Origin: Spodoptera frugiperda
Lineage: Eukaryota > Arthropoda > Insecta > Lepidoptera > Noctuidae
Length of the DNA stretch: 64,000 nucleotides
Assembly: GCF_023101765.2 (NCBI RefSeq)
Contig: NC_064237.1
Span: 3,835,501-3,899,500 of the forward strand
Direction: 5' to 3'
Part shown: positions 27,969-40,923 of the stretch, piece after piece
Layout: every line of letters starts with the position of its first letter
Numbering within the stretch: position 1 is the first letter of the stretch
Notes under the pieces: model-generated
Told to the model about the DNA's origin: nothing
Databases searched by the model: none
What the model saw: the letters and a program-made list of their open reading frames with translations, nothing else
Program-made: the position numbers and the translations under genes

Positions 27969-28049
27969 TACAACCTCCGATTCGCCGGCCAAGCCTGGAG
28001 ATTATTGATTTTCCCCCCTTAAAAATAAGGGCTGGAGATTATAGCAAAC

Positions 28050-28115
28050 CCTCTTACGTAGAAGAAGTCCAGCTATAGTCCGACAGTGAACTGTCACCGG
28101 TTGTTGACGATGTAT
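28050..28115 (+). repeat. LINE 3' end fragment (family G)
   Basis: AGAAGTCCAGCTATAGTCCG and ACAGTGAACTGTCACCGGTT correspond, in the other orientation, to the CCACTGCTG end seen at 0.8 kb. Confidence 0.5.
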
Positions 28116-31100
28116 TTTAATGGATTCCCGCAGTTTAAGGTCATCGACCTCGGATATCTTACACTCAGACACTATAAACAAAACACGACCAGACGATCAC
28201 ACCAGAAGTTATGAATACAAAATTAATAGTTGTACCTGTTTCCTACGAATATAATAAACTAGGAACCACATGTTGCATAATTCAACAAATCACATATCTA
28301 ATGATTTGAAATCAGACTTTTAAAGGGCCCGTCGCGTCACGACTTGGTTATGATATACATAAGTAAGTACTAAGTAGTTTTAAACATTATGACTTTTATT
28401 GGTAAAACAGTAAGGTAATCAATAGAACAAGAACATTAAAAAGGCGTTGTATCTAAGCTCAAAATAACTTTAATAGTTAGTTAACAATCATTATAAAAAA
28501 ATTACAACCTAATCCGATGTAAATAAACAAAAACTATAAACCGAATATATGGATTTTTTATATAAACACTAGAGCTCATCATTCTGCATCTTTTGCATAA
28601 TCCTCTCAGAAGAATAATTCCATGTTAGAAACATTACACAATTGTCACATCATGGCGCCACGCGACGCACACAAAGCAAAGCTTACCAAGCCAATTACCC
28701 GATACTTCCTTCCCCTGTAAAGTGCGAATTACTCAGTAATGTGCACAAGTAAACGAGTACAATACATAATTACTTATTCTGAGAAACAAGATGCCAATTC
28801 AAACAATTGAAGCTCTGTTCATACTGAAGGATGGGACCAAACGATTCATAAAGCAATTTGAACAGATTTAATTGTCGTGTAAGCCAACTTTAATCAAGTA
28901 CTAAAGAACTGCAATAAAAGTCGCGGATTCGACCCTTTATGTCTCCATACTCATTTAATAGTCGGATGTTAGTAAATAGTACGGTGTTTATATGTGTAAT
29001 GGTCTTTATAAATGTTTTTTTAATGGCTCGAGTAATGTGGAAGAAAAATTACGTTGTGGTGATCGGTGTGGCTACTGCATCGCAATGTGATTGAGTGCTA
29101 GGATGTAAGGTGTTTCTTGGCAAATTAGTTTTTAATTATCCTTATAAATATTAGCGCTACGGTATGGAATACCTATACAATTAAAAAGATGCGCATACTT
29201 CTTCTAAAAAATATTATGGCGATTTTCTATTGTGAATCTTCCTTACCGTACACTAGCTGTATGTGTTTATTTTCTACTTATTATATTCCTTAAAATTTAT
29301 AAAAAACAGAAAAATCCTTTTAATTTTCACAGTTCTGACGATGACATTAATCATAGATGTATATTCATAGCTTAACAGATAGCTAATCCACTTATCTGCT
29401 TCTTACTAATTAATCTAGTTCAATTTACACTAATCACAAAAAAGAACTTGTGTTTGAATGGACTAAGGTGTAACAAGAACTAAGCAATAGTATTTATGAA
29501 AGTAGAAAACTATGATCACGGTACATTGCCGTACATTAATGTCTATATTAAAAGAAGCAAAGTACTAAAATACCTTAGTAATCGGTGAACTTTAAAAGTT
29601 AATACATGCTTAACACTTCAATAATTGCAAAATCACACGCTATTCTAGTCTTAATTTCTAATGTAATAGGATCTATGTTGGCATGCTTGAAATTGTCGGT
29701 TGACGAGAAGTAGCTTCGTGAGGGTACGTATTCGGTACGTGTTTATTGTCTGCCAAGAAGATATGATGAGCTTTCACACGGGGATGTAATAGTGTATTGT
29801 GGCTATAAAACGATCATAACGGACTTTAGATAGAAAACTTTAGAGATTGTGTGTCTAATGACCAGTGGGTCTCACTTACTTATGTAACCCTAAGGTCGTG
29901 CGTAATCGCATCGTCTTGCGATTGCGAAATCCGATCATCTCACTTGAGTAAGATTTGGTGCTCGAATTATGATCTCACATTTCCCGATGACGATAACACT
30001 ACCTTTCAATAAGTTCACAACACATACTAACGAAAGCCTGATTAGAGATATTTATTAATAAACAATGAGCATATTACTTTGATCATTCAAAAATGTAAAT
30101 CATTAACTTTTTGAGTCGCAATCACTAACATCAGTCGTTTAAGTCTTTTGTATGGAAAAAAAATACTTTACTGTTATTTTTATTTAACAGTTATAGTTTA
30201 ATCATATTTTGATACAATAAATATAAACTGATATTGTTTCAAATATCTATCCCGTCAGAGGGTGACGTTCAGAAGTGCCTTTTATTGGTCTAATTGAAAT
30301 AAATGATAATTGTTATTGACTTGAACTTTGGTCCAACCGCGAAAACCACTGCACTACACCGCCCAGGATGTCACACACCACTCTTTATCATTTGTACTGC
30401 TCCACAAAGGCAACAGTGAACTATACATTACTACAATTTAGTATCTAAGCATAGACCCTATGTTAAGCACGCAGGAAATTAAATTATTCGCCTAGTTGAC
30501 TGGTTTACAGTGTAATATCACCTATAAACGTAAGTTAGATGTTACAGCGTCATTTATAGGCTGTTATCATTAATTCAGCGGCTTTATACTTTGATAATAC
30601 GTAATTAACTAACATAATGGTCAATATGATCATAATTAATATATATTGTTTTGTACCGAAGCAAAGTAGTGCTCTCGCTACTGTTTAGTGATTATTTTGT
30701 TAGTTATATTTTTATAATAACTATCGTGAGACATACTAAATTAACCAAAAATATCACGGTTTATTCACGTACATTAACGGAGAAAAGCTTTACTTGTTTC
30801 GAGCCACAGAGGGACTCTTCATCATGAGCAGCGTGTGCAGACGCGGCAACGTTGCGCAGCCTAGCCAGTAGGCTAAATTCTTTTACTTGATTGCTTTTTC
30901 GTTATATGTACACGATTGTTCCTCCATATTTAGTGCAAATTTTTTTTTTTTTGGAATTCTAGCTGCGCGCTTGGGTCGCAATAATTAATATTTAAGTGGG
31001 CGCCTAAAGGGTAGCAGTGTGGAACCACCACCACCATTACTTACACTTAAGTGCCGTAAAATACTAAAACTAAGGGGGATCTACAAAATGTCAATGCAAT

Positions 31101-32172
31101 CTTGATCTAAGCCAACTAAACACTTAATACCCAGGACCTCAAAGTCTCTAATTTATATCCACACGAACTTATTATCCTTTTTAGTAATAAAGTAGGATAT
31201 ACAACATAATTACCTTACCCAAGTTTTACTTAGTAGACGTAATAACATAATTATCTCAGAAATTATTACATAATCACGAAAGTGTGTAATAAATACATAA
31301 TATTTAATGAGATATCCGTTTTATGGTTGCTTCTACCCGATGTTTATTGACTTTAAATGACGCCAAGATGACGTGAAAAATATTACTTTACCTATTTCAT
31401 TATTACTCGTCGGCTTGACTTTTAAGGCATGAATTAAGATTCTGCACTAAACAAGCGAAAGCACTATTTTTAAACGAAAATAATTAAACATTATAGGTAT
31501 TACAATTGGTAAAATGAAATTGGCTGTAGATCATGTTACTCATAAAAAGTGTACCTAGAAAAGTGCAAGTAAACAAACTAATACGCAAGTAACGCCATCT
31601 AGTAGCACCGAACGGGCAACACCAACAAAAAGCATAGTAAAGCACAAACTTACTTTTACAAAAAGTTAACAAACCGAATGCACTAAATTATAGTCATTAT
31701 TAATGTTTCTAGGAGAGTGCGAGAACACTAGTTACCAAATAAACATCAACAGATGTTGTTCAGATTAGACCAAAGATTAATTTTCTTACTTCATGTTAAG
31801 CTAGTGAATAACAAGCAATAAAAATGTAAAGACGTGTGAATTGTGTACGAGGAAGGCAACATTCGCTTCGGTAATCACATCGGTAAATCTCAGCTCATTA
31901 TTGAATGAATTATTGCTGCAATTATGTATCTATCTGAAGTACGAAACGGGCGTATTATTGAAATCAGAATAACACAAAACCACGATCTAATGTTAGTGGA
32001 ACTATGAATATAAATTCATAGATTGATAAATGGATATGAACCGTTCTATGGTATAAAAACTCAAAAAACATATAAACATTTACTTCCTATCAATCCTTGT
32101 GATGGGAATCAAGGGTAGAGTCATTGTTGACACGCTCCTTCGTCATGCGAAATTGGTACTTAATGTTGTACT
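28116..32172. other. No gene supported
   Basis: AT-rich DNA. Apart from the repeat at 30.8-31.0 kb and a small inverted pair near 29909-29935 (GTAATCGCA / TGCGATTGC) nothing stands out. Confidence 0.5.
30960..31030. repeat. Short dispersed repeat shared with 54.8 kb
   Basis: AGCTGCGCGCTTGGGTCGCA and a GGGCGCC motif also occur, diverged, at 54801-54835 (TTCTGCACGCGCCTGGGTCG). A poly-T run precedes it. An upstream block with GAGCCACAGAGGGACTCTTC at about 30801 looks like part of another retroelement. Confidence 0.45.
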
Positions 32173-32418
32173 ACTAACAATACAGTGAGATTTTTAGTTT
32201 TAATTCCGCTTATACATGTATTTTTAACATGCGGCGTGCAGCACCGCCCGCAATTAAATGCTCATGCAGCAGGGGTGCAACATAAGACACAGATAACATG
32301 CAATAATACCACTGGACATATGTTTCGTTCTGTGTTTCGCTCCTCCACGGAGCATCCTTAGGAGGTGTCCGGAGATTTTTGGATCACACAATAGTAATCC
32401 ACAAATTGTTGTTTCGGG

Positions 32419-33270
32419 TCCGTGCGGGAATTGCTCCGTGTGGAAATTGAGCCGTGCGGGAATAGCTCCGTGCGGGAATAGCTCCGTGCGGGAATTTGTC
32501 CGTGCGGGATTTGCTCCGTGCGGGAATTGGTCCGTGCGGGAATAGCTCCGTGCGGGAATAGCTCCGTGCGGGAACAGTTCCGTGCGGGAACAGGTCCGTG
32601 CGGGAACAGTTCCGTGCGGGAACAGCTCCGTGCGGGAACAGGTCCGTGCGGGAATAGGTCAATGCAGGAATTGTTCCGTGCGGGAATAGATCCGTGCGGG
32701 AATAAGTCCGTGCGGGAATTGCTCCGTGCGGGAATAGCTCCGTGCGGGAATAGCTCCGTGCGGGAATAGCTCCGTGCGGGAATTGTTCCGTGCGGGAATT
32801 GCTCCGTGCGGGAATAGGTCCGTGCGGGAATAGCTCCGTGCGGGAATTGTTCCGTGCGGGAATAGGTCCGTGCGGGAATTGCGTGCGGGAATAGGTCCGT
32901 GCGGGAATAGTTCCGTGCGGGAATTGCTCCGTGCGGGAATTGCGCCGTGCGGGAATAGGTCCGTGCGGGAATAGGTCCGTGCAGGAATTGCTCCGTGCGG
33001 GATTAATTCCGTGCAGGAACAGATGCCCTAGTATGAGTTTGCTTTACGTTTAAAGTAATCGAAACGAGAGCGCATTCCGCCTTTTGATTGGCGGCTTGAA
33101 TAAACCAACCATTCAAAACGCCGAACGCGCTCTCCTTTCGATTACTTTAGTAAAGCAAACTCATACTGTGTACAGGTCTGTGCGGGAATAGCGCCGTGCG
33201 GGAATTGGTCCGCGCGGGAATTAGTTCGTGCGGAAATAGGACTGTGCGGGAATTGCGCCGTGCGGGATTG
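32419..33270. repeat. 16-bp tandem repeat array
   Basis: The unit is close to CCGTGCGGGAATAGCT. Positions 8-16 vary most (TAGC, TTGC, TAGG, CAGT), while CCGTGCGGGAA is nearly constant. About 38 units precede and 6 follow an inserted MITE. One unit near 32877-32890 is short by four bases. The repeat is much richer in G+C than its surroundings. Confidence 0.97.
33030..33167. mobile_element. MITE inserted in the minisatellite (family A)
   Basis: The element is 138 bp with perfect 18-bp terminal inverted repeats (AGTATGAGTTTGCTTTAC) and near-complete inner complementarity through TAAAGTAATCGAAA and GAGAGCGC. It interrupts the 16-bp array, so it arrived later. Relatives lie at 6.6, 27.8 and 62.4 kb. 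Confidence 0.9.
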
Positions 33271-34023
33271 TTATAGCGGAATTAAAATTAAATATCTCAC
33301 TGTATTGTTAGTGTGCACGGGAGATCATAGGGAACTGCAATTTAGTTTCCCATACGTTTTAAAAGCAATACGTCAATCAACTGTCTCGTAAATTAATTTA
33401 TTGGATTGTGGTATCTACGAGTAAATGTTGAATGCTTAGTTTAGAACAATGAAAGGTGATACGTGAAGACAGATGGTAAAGATAAGTTCCCTTGCAATAA
33501 GAACTATCTAGCTTTAGTGGTCCAAGTATTGCTCATTAATTATATTCTATTACATAATAATCAATATAGATTCATATTTATGTACAAAACTTGTTAGAGC
33601 GTTTGAAGCTATTCTCTTGAGTGCTACGATGTGTCTAGAAGTCTCAAATTGAACCAACTGTCCAACTTCTTTTCAAGCAGCATAGGTGTGTCTCCAGATA
33701 CTTAAAGGACCCAGTCATACTGCTACTAAAATATCAAGTACCATTTAATGAGTATTCTAATTATTTTTTACTCTAATCCCTAACCTACACATCATCGATG
33801 GCGTGCAAAATACAAATCCATGGAACCACTGATATCATCAAACCATAATTGTGTATAATTAATTAACATGTTGGTTATAGCTATGGCCAGCTGTGGGCGG
33901 ATTATAAGACATATAAATTAAACCATTAGCTGGCTCAGTATGATTGATGGCAACGTGGTTTGAGGCAGCTAGCCAACATATGTAAGGACATAAATCTTAG
34001 CAGCTAACTTATGTACGCAACTA

Positions 34024-34122
34024 CACATCGAACTATACAAAACCAGTTTACATAATCTCGCTTTATATACTCTTTCCACACTTTCAAAGGTCAGTTTATA
34101 CTGGCTTGCTTAGCTTGATGTG
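34024..34122. mobile_element. MITE, family B
   Basis: CACATCGAACTATACAAAAC at the left and its imperfect inverted counterpart GCTTAGCTTGATGTG at the right. The interior TTTCAAAGGTCAGTTTATAC matches the 14.4 kb copy. Confidence 0.85.
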
Positions 34123-35087
34123 TGCCATATGTGCCCAGTAGCCTACGCAGTTGACAACTTACAACCGCTACTAATATTTTACACTTGATTAATTTTATTT
34201 ATTTTATCTTTTACTGAATAAGCAATTTGTCTTGTATGTTTCGTGAAGTTCAGCTTAATTGCTGAACATAAAATGTGGCCAGCCCTCAGGTTAAACTGAA
34301 ATGGGGTTAGATTTTTTATAACTTTTTTCTGTTTATTATTAGAAATAGGTTTCTGGGTAGTTAGGTGCTAGGCTGGTTGTGAGTGATGAGAACTTCACTT
34401 TAAATAAAATAAAAAAGGTAATTAATAATTATGTATGTGTTTTATAACAACTCAAACGCAAAAATGCATACATAAAACAGTTTATAGGTATAATAACATG
34501 TATCTGAATGAACTTCGGAGCATTAAAACAACTTATTTCTTTCACGCCTAGCCCATCCATTCAACGCGCAAAAAATAATTAACTTATAAATAAAATTGCA
34601 GCGCCAATTTATTAAACAAATAGACAATTTGCCTCTCTATTCTGCCGGCCATTGACGTGTCAAAACTTACATCACAAACAATAAAGAAACAATCCAATAA
34701 GACATAAAACAATTTATCAAATTGATTTCAACAAAGACACTAATCACTTACATAAGGGAAAAAGTTTTGAGTACGGTAGAACAGTAAAATATAAAATTAG
34801 CGCCTTTCTATTTATATTTAACGATTCATTTCTTCCAGTACCTGCCTGCCGGAGCCGTATCGTGACTCAATTACTATGTAATTGAATATCGATCAAAATG
34901 TTGAGACAAAAACGTTGGTTATGTAAAATCATATGTTTTTGTTGTCTAACACGCGGATATACAAACGATTGTTAAGTTCTAGATGTTTTTGAGAACAAGG
35001 AAAATCCTTGGACTCGCTTTTCGCAAATAAAAACTGCGATGAGGATAAAAACTTGTTTCATTCTTATTTTTAAAGAAGAAGAAAGAT

Positions 35088-35290
35088 ATGTTTGTTTGTT
35101 TGCTTCGAATAGATTACTAAACTACTGGAACTTATTGTAAAATTCTATCGTCATTGGACAATAGCTACTTTCGAACCCAGTATTTGGAATCTACTTGAGA
35201 GGAATTAGAGGAGGAGAGGAGGTAGAAGTAGCGACGACTCATCTCAGTCCAGAATTCACACAGATGAAGCCACAGGCGAAAAGCTAGTCA
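35088..35290 (+). repeat. Degenerate dispersed repeat (family E)
   Basis: Starts TGTTTGTTTGCTTCGAATAG, continues ACTACTGGAACTTATTGTAA, and ends CCACAGGCGAAAAGCTAGT. The CTAGT end is usual for this family. An AGGAGGAGAGGAGG purine run lies inside. Confidence 0.6.
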
Positions 35291-35604
35291 AGATCACGAA
35301 GGAAGTGTGAAGGAAGGATCTGTAATATCTAATTACTTTAATGCAGTTTCCATTAACATTATTATGAGTATACAGAAATATATACTTAATACTATAAGTA
35401 TGTTTACATAAATTGATACAAAAAATATACAAGAACCTTCCATGATATTCAACTATGGCAGTCTAAGACTACTTAAGTATTTTAAAATACTTATTAATAA
35501 TATTGTGATTCAATCCTTCACTATAAAATTAAGAGTTTAATTTACTTACAGAGTGTTGCAAAAATAATACACTGAAATTTTACTACACAGAATATTTGAT
35601 CGTA

Positions 35605-35674
35605 GAACACGTCGAGTCGAACATATCGAACACGTCGAGTCGAATGTCGGCCTGGAGTACTCCACGCCGACATT
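35605..35674. repeat. Direct repeat followed by a 32-bp palindrome
   Basis: GAACACGTCGAGTCGAA occurs twice (35605-35621 and 35628-35644), running into a palindrome at 35643-35674 centred on TGGAGTACTCCA, with arms AATGTCGGC / GCCGACATT and a single mismatched pair. Confidence 0.85.
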
Positions 35675-36129
35675 ATTACCTATTTGAGTAAATAGTTCAT
35701 AATCACTTCATAATCGCTTCTCGTGGTTGGCGGGCTAAACATTAACATAGTCTAGTTGTTGAACAGTCTATTCAATATTATTTAGTCTACAACACATACA
35801 ACAAAAACACTTGAAAATAATAATGACAATGCAATATAATGAAAAATTAGAATACATAACGAATGACATCTTCTGTTAAATATTTAAAAAAATACATTTA
35901 AAAACTGTGAATAAACAAAATAAATATTTTTTTTAGATTTGAGCTAACGTTTATTTTAAGATCAATTAAGAACCTAAGATTACGTTATCGTGTTTCCCAA
36001 TCAAAGAGTATGAATATGTTAAAGCAATTAAGTTATGAGTTGATTCATCACAACGCAAAAGTAAATCTTCTAAGTTAGATTAAGTTTTAATGTTTATCCA
36101 TGTTTTAGAATGCATTAAGTCAAGTCAAA

Positions 36130-36330
36130 ATTATATATATCAAATAGACCAGGAAGGCACTTTTGAACGTCAAAGCAAATATAATAATATTAATAACGCC
36201 TGTCCGCCGGTCAATCCTCTAGTAAAGCTGTTTGCTCGTTCCAAAGTGATGATTCCTATGGAGAAGAACGAGCAAGAAACTCCATAGGTTACTCTTTTCC
36301 AATCAGATTCACAATACAATTCTTGGTTTC
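36130..36330 (+). repeat. LINE-like 3' tail (family F)
   Basis: Shares TTTTGAACGTCAAAGCAAAT, CCTATGGAGAAGAACGAGCA and AGAAACTCCATAGG plus a following TTACTCTTTTCCAATCAG with the 61.7 kb copy. The ORF across it is a product of the repeat. Confidence 0.75.
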
Positions 36331-39300
36331 ATTATTGTGGATAGTTAACATTACCGTAATAAAATGGCTCTCCCACTCTTTATCATACAGGTCAGTTCTT
36401 CGATAGCCTCGTTTTTAAAATGACTGTGGATAAAATTGTCAAGCACGGAATATTTGGTTTGGTTGGTCATAATGGCCATTGACTAGCAAACTCCCAAAGT
36501 ACTATTTGTTAATAGGCTAAAATAACTTCCGAAAACTGTATATTTCGTTTAAAATGTCCATTAATACGATACTCTTACAGATACGTTTTATTAAGAAGTT
36601 ATCAACCATCAAATGTTGCCGCGCTAGCTCGATGCAGGAGAGATTCCCAGCCAATGTTTAAGGAATAAAAAAGTCATGTTATGTAAATATAAACAACGGT
36701 ACCTCTAATATGTTGTTAGACGAGCAGTCGTAAACCAGTCGGTAACCGGTAACCAACATGTATATGACAAAAGTCATAGAACATGACACTAGGCAGGAAG
36801 AGAGACAGTGTTAACATCACCTACAAACTGAAGTAGGAGAATGATAAATGTTCGTGTTAAAGCATTTCATTACTCTGTACATAATTAGAAATGTATTATA
36901 TAACGGGAATAATAAAAGTAGGTGAAAATAATATGTGATATAAGAGATTTTACTGTAGCAGGCCTTGGCGTTTAGGCTGGACGACCGGCTGTTATAATAT
37001 GTTACCAGAAGGAACAATTATTTGCGTGATCCACAGGCGTGATCCATAAATCGTGGTTCCGAGTCTAAACGAGTGAGAAATTTAGTGCACATCTAAGACG
37101 TAGAAAAAATCCTAATCAGAGCAAATAGTCTCAGATTTACCAAATCCTGAAATCGACAAACAAAACTCCAATAGGCATTGCCATTTTCAAAATAATGCGA
37201 TTATATTTCTACCAATGAGTACATCATAATATACGTATCATCAGCTTCATAATTATACGTAGGTATGTATATATGATGACAGAACTAGTAATGAATCTGA
37301 TGTATGAGAATAGCTCCTGTCCTACATGTCCTGTTATCATCGCATATGGATTTATCATTCGTAATCTGCAACAGCTATGGAACTGCACGTTGGTAATGAC
37401 TATAAGATGACCTAGACTGTGTTATTAAGGCAACAGATGCTATCTCCTTAGTTTTATGAATTAGATTAACTTAATTCCTAAAAATATATACAAAAACAAA
37501 TAGGTATAAGCACTTAATGTAGCATAAAATAGTTTATTGAGCCAGTGAGCGTGACGACCACCCGAATTAACAGTCTCGAGTATTTCCAACATCTAAATAT
37601 TATACAAATACCAAGCATAATTTTCGCAAGAAACCATTTTACTTTAGAGAGTAGCATTTTGATATAAATAAATAAAAGAATTAGTTAGAAAGCCGGTTAG
37701 AGAAAATTTTATTATTCTATACGTAAATGTTCTAAGTTGGTACTTTATACTTATAGTTTAGTTTATACCTGTTACCTTACCTATAAAGAAAGAAATTTTT
37801 GTGCAAGAAGCTTTCCGAATGAGGTCTTTGTTCGGCAGTGAATATCTATCAACCTCGTCTTTAGAATACACCTTCGGTTTCTAATAAAGGTAGGTAATTA
37901 GGTATCGCTGCTAGTCACATCAGATCATACATCATATAGGTACCTACATACCTACTTTTTCGTACGTTTTACTACAAAATCCAAATCTTAATTTACTAGA
38001 TATCTTTAAATTGATAGTTAGAGTGTTTTGTAGGTATATATTTAGTAACTGGTTTACACGAAATCATATTGGGATAGTTTAAAAGTTTTTAAATCCCTCG
38101 CTAGCTCCGCTTCCGCCCCATTTTAATTAGTACCCTTCTCGAATAAACAATACACCCTTGCACCTACGACTATTTACAGTCAAACAAATTCTTTAAAACA
38201 TTCGATTTTGTACTAAACAAATAATTCTGGGTTTGTTCTTATTATCAGTAGTTGTGGATATCTCCATTGAAAATGGAATTATAATAAAAATACGTTACTT
38301 AATAATCATGTATTCTTACATTTCTCTCAAAAATGAGGCACCGATGTTAGTTTGCACAGTTTGTTGGTAAATACGAAAATAAAGATTAGTTCAGTACAGA
38401 GACAGGGCACCCTGCTTGTATACTGAGCTGACCAATGATTAAAAAATTGTTAGCGGCTTTGCCGACGTTCCTGCGGGATAAAAAGTATTCTATAATCTAC
38501 CCCTGTTCCAAATTGCATTTAGATCTCAATCCCTTCAGCCAGTTTGACGTGAAGGAGTAACAAACAAACATACAAACTTTCGCATTTATAATGTCAGTTA
38601 CCTACACCATATCATAACCATCTCCGAAGTATGGTATACTTCTACTTCCACCACCTGTTCATAAGAAACTCTTCCATACACTTCACGAATTCATCGAAAT
38701 GTATTAGCAATAAAATTGTCAACAGTATAACGCTATAATTATAAATATTTATGTTCATGTATCCGCTACATACAATCTATCTACATAGCATGGAAGTCAC
38801 ACACAAACCATATTTCATACACGAATCATTAATAAAATCATCGACCACTTTTTCAGGGGCAAAACACTCAGTAAATTATGTTTTGGGAGCAAAAAACTTG
38901 TGTTTAATATTCATTTTATTGTAGCTCCATTAGTAGAATCCCTTCCGGTTTTGTTATAGCAAATTGTCAGAGCGAGTCTAATGAATATTCATTGCTTGGT
39001 CGTTTTAAGGACGAAATATTATCATCTGGAGAGTTGTTTTTTATGGGATGGCGGTAAAGTAAGAGATTGGTTAATGCCTGATCAGCACTGCCTATGGACA
39101 CTTACAGCACCAGAGAAGTTTTAAAGTAGAATGTTTGTTAATTTTTACTTTTGTTTTGCAGATTTCTATTATACTGTATGGCATGGAACACTTAATTTTT
39201 TTGAACAACTTCTCAAATACCGCTGCAACTCCTGTAAGCCAGAAACTACAGTCGATACAACAATGAAAACATCGGAACACTGAAGTCCCGTCACAGGGTG

Positions 39301-40923
39301 ACGCACCAGACTTGATGAATCGATCCCGCAACGAAATAAATCCGAAGATATTATTAGAGGAGAACAAAAAGACAGTTTCCACTTCCCTCGGTGAATTTAA
39401 TGTAGGACAAAGAATTACTTAAGCACTGAAGAGTTATTTAAATAGGTAAATTAGAACACTTACATCCCCAAAAACAACTTAATACACCTGCAAAATATTT
39501 GATGATAAGGTAACCTTACCCATAGTAGAAAGAACGATACAATTCGTGACACTAATTACCTAGCACATATTGATAGCTTAAAAACACTAACATTAAAGTC
39601 CTACTAATTAAATGACATGTATTTAGCACGCTACAGTAAATAGCTAAAACAAATACATCGGCGACACGAGTGGGTACTGCAAATAAATTCAATGAATCAG
39701 TAATGAATTTCCTTTAAACTTGCCCCCGAAACTTTCTTAACTAACGTGTATTTAGTATCGATCACAATGCACGCGAATCATACGACACAGTAATAAAGAC
39801 AGAAGGTCCACGCGAATTGATTGCGCAAATAACTGTTTCTTAAGAGTTGGACAACACAAAATATGGTATGACGGTAGACCGCCGAAGACCGATTCGAGAG
39901 AGATACTTTTGTGAATATTTTTTCTGTAAGATACAAATGTTAAGATATCCTCCTTGGTGTACCTTCATTTTCTATGCCAATCTTTGGCAATATTTAAAGT
40001 AGTTATCAAGAATTGGAAAATAGATGGTAACTGCAATCAAGATAATTAAAAAGGGACTAAAGGACTGAAACAAAGCCCACGTTGAAAAGGTTTTATTTAG
40101 CTTGCCTCCTTTGTTTGTTTTGTTGAATTTATTGAAATTTTACCCCCTTCCTGACGATCGATCTCATATTTGGTAGGAAGTTACACACTCTTAATCTTGA
40201 TGAACATACACATTAAAACTGTTGAACTTAAAAAAAATGTATTATTTGTTGGCTAATTATATACCAATCTTAATATAAAAAAAATACTTAGATAATAATT
40301 TAGCTCGTGGATCCTCTCAATCAAATATTGACGCTCTCCTCTTCAAACACATCTCATCACGATCGCAAAGATAACGTCTTTCAAGAGGCGCGATATTATC
40401 GACGCTGAGCATTCATTCAATGATCGGTTTACTTTCATTTCAACGTCCGTCATTAGTTTCAATTACAATACCTAATAGCTTAATTCATTTTATTTGACTT
40501 ACTAAATCGATGTACACTTTTTGCATGCGAATTTAGAGAGCACACTTAATTTAATTAAGAAGTAACACAATTAAATTGTACATATTTTTATTTGTAATTA
40601 TTCACAAATTGTTATCACATACTAAAAACATAATTACAGGGCGTAGAGACATCATCCATTGGTTATAAAATCGGTAGTAAAGGAAATAAATAATCTTTTC
40701 GAGTTTCTCATTTATTTTGTATACCATTCAATACGATGGCGATGATTGTAAGCTGCCTTGTGAGCGATATTTACTTCTATCACTTAACACTTGGATTGAT
40801 TAACTTTTAAAAATTGCATTAAAATTAGTACCATAAAGACATATAAACAAGCAAAGACATAAATCGACAAATTTAAATTACACCAACAGAATTTATCGCT
40901 TTCTTCCATCTGAATGGGTGATG
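36331..40923. other. No gene supported
   Basis: AT-rich DNA with one family E repeat. At 39120-39400 the minus strand is open in two frames over about 70 codons (one with LQCSDVFIVVSTVVSGLQEL), but no splice sites or family support a gene. Confidence 0.45.
38440..38600 (-). repeat. Degenerate dispersed repeat (family E)
   Basis: Plus strand reads GCGGCTTTGCCGACGTTCCT, AATCTACCCCTGTTCCAAAT, CTTCAGCCAGTTTGACGTGA and GAGTAACAAACAAACATAC, the reverse complement of the family order. Confidence 0.75.

Larger units (their letters stand above)
32173..33312. mobile_element. Inverted-repeat element filled with a 16-bp minisatellite
   Basis: The left end (32173-32213) and the right end (33272-33312) are inverted copies of about 41 bases with two substitutions and one indel; both start ACTAACAATACAGTGAGAT when read inward. 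Between them lie about 200 bases of unique sequence and then the tandem array. No coding capacity for a transposase is present, so it would be non-autonomous. A target-site duplication is not obvious. Confidence 0.8.

Noticed and set aside
32384..32769. Long repetitive ORFs on both strands across the 16-bp array (FPHGAIPARS-like)
   Set aside because: The 16-base unit lacks stops in several frames, so open frames are automatic; 16 is not a multiple of three and the frame rotates through all phases.
32419..33270. CRISPR-like regular array
   Set aside because: Units are 16 bp and directly adjacent without unique spacers, in a eukaryotic setting.
36090..36287. 65-codon frame at 36.1 kb
   Set aside because: It lies in the LINE-like 3' tail shared with 61.7 kb, where it is not preserved.
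39092..39382. 96-codon minus-strand frame and an overlapping open frame
   Set aside because: Two frames are equally open, starts are not at ATG, and no link in phase to the 41 kb exon could be made.
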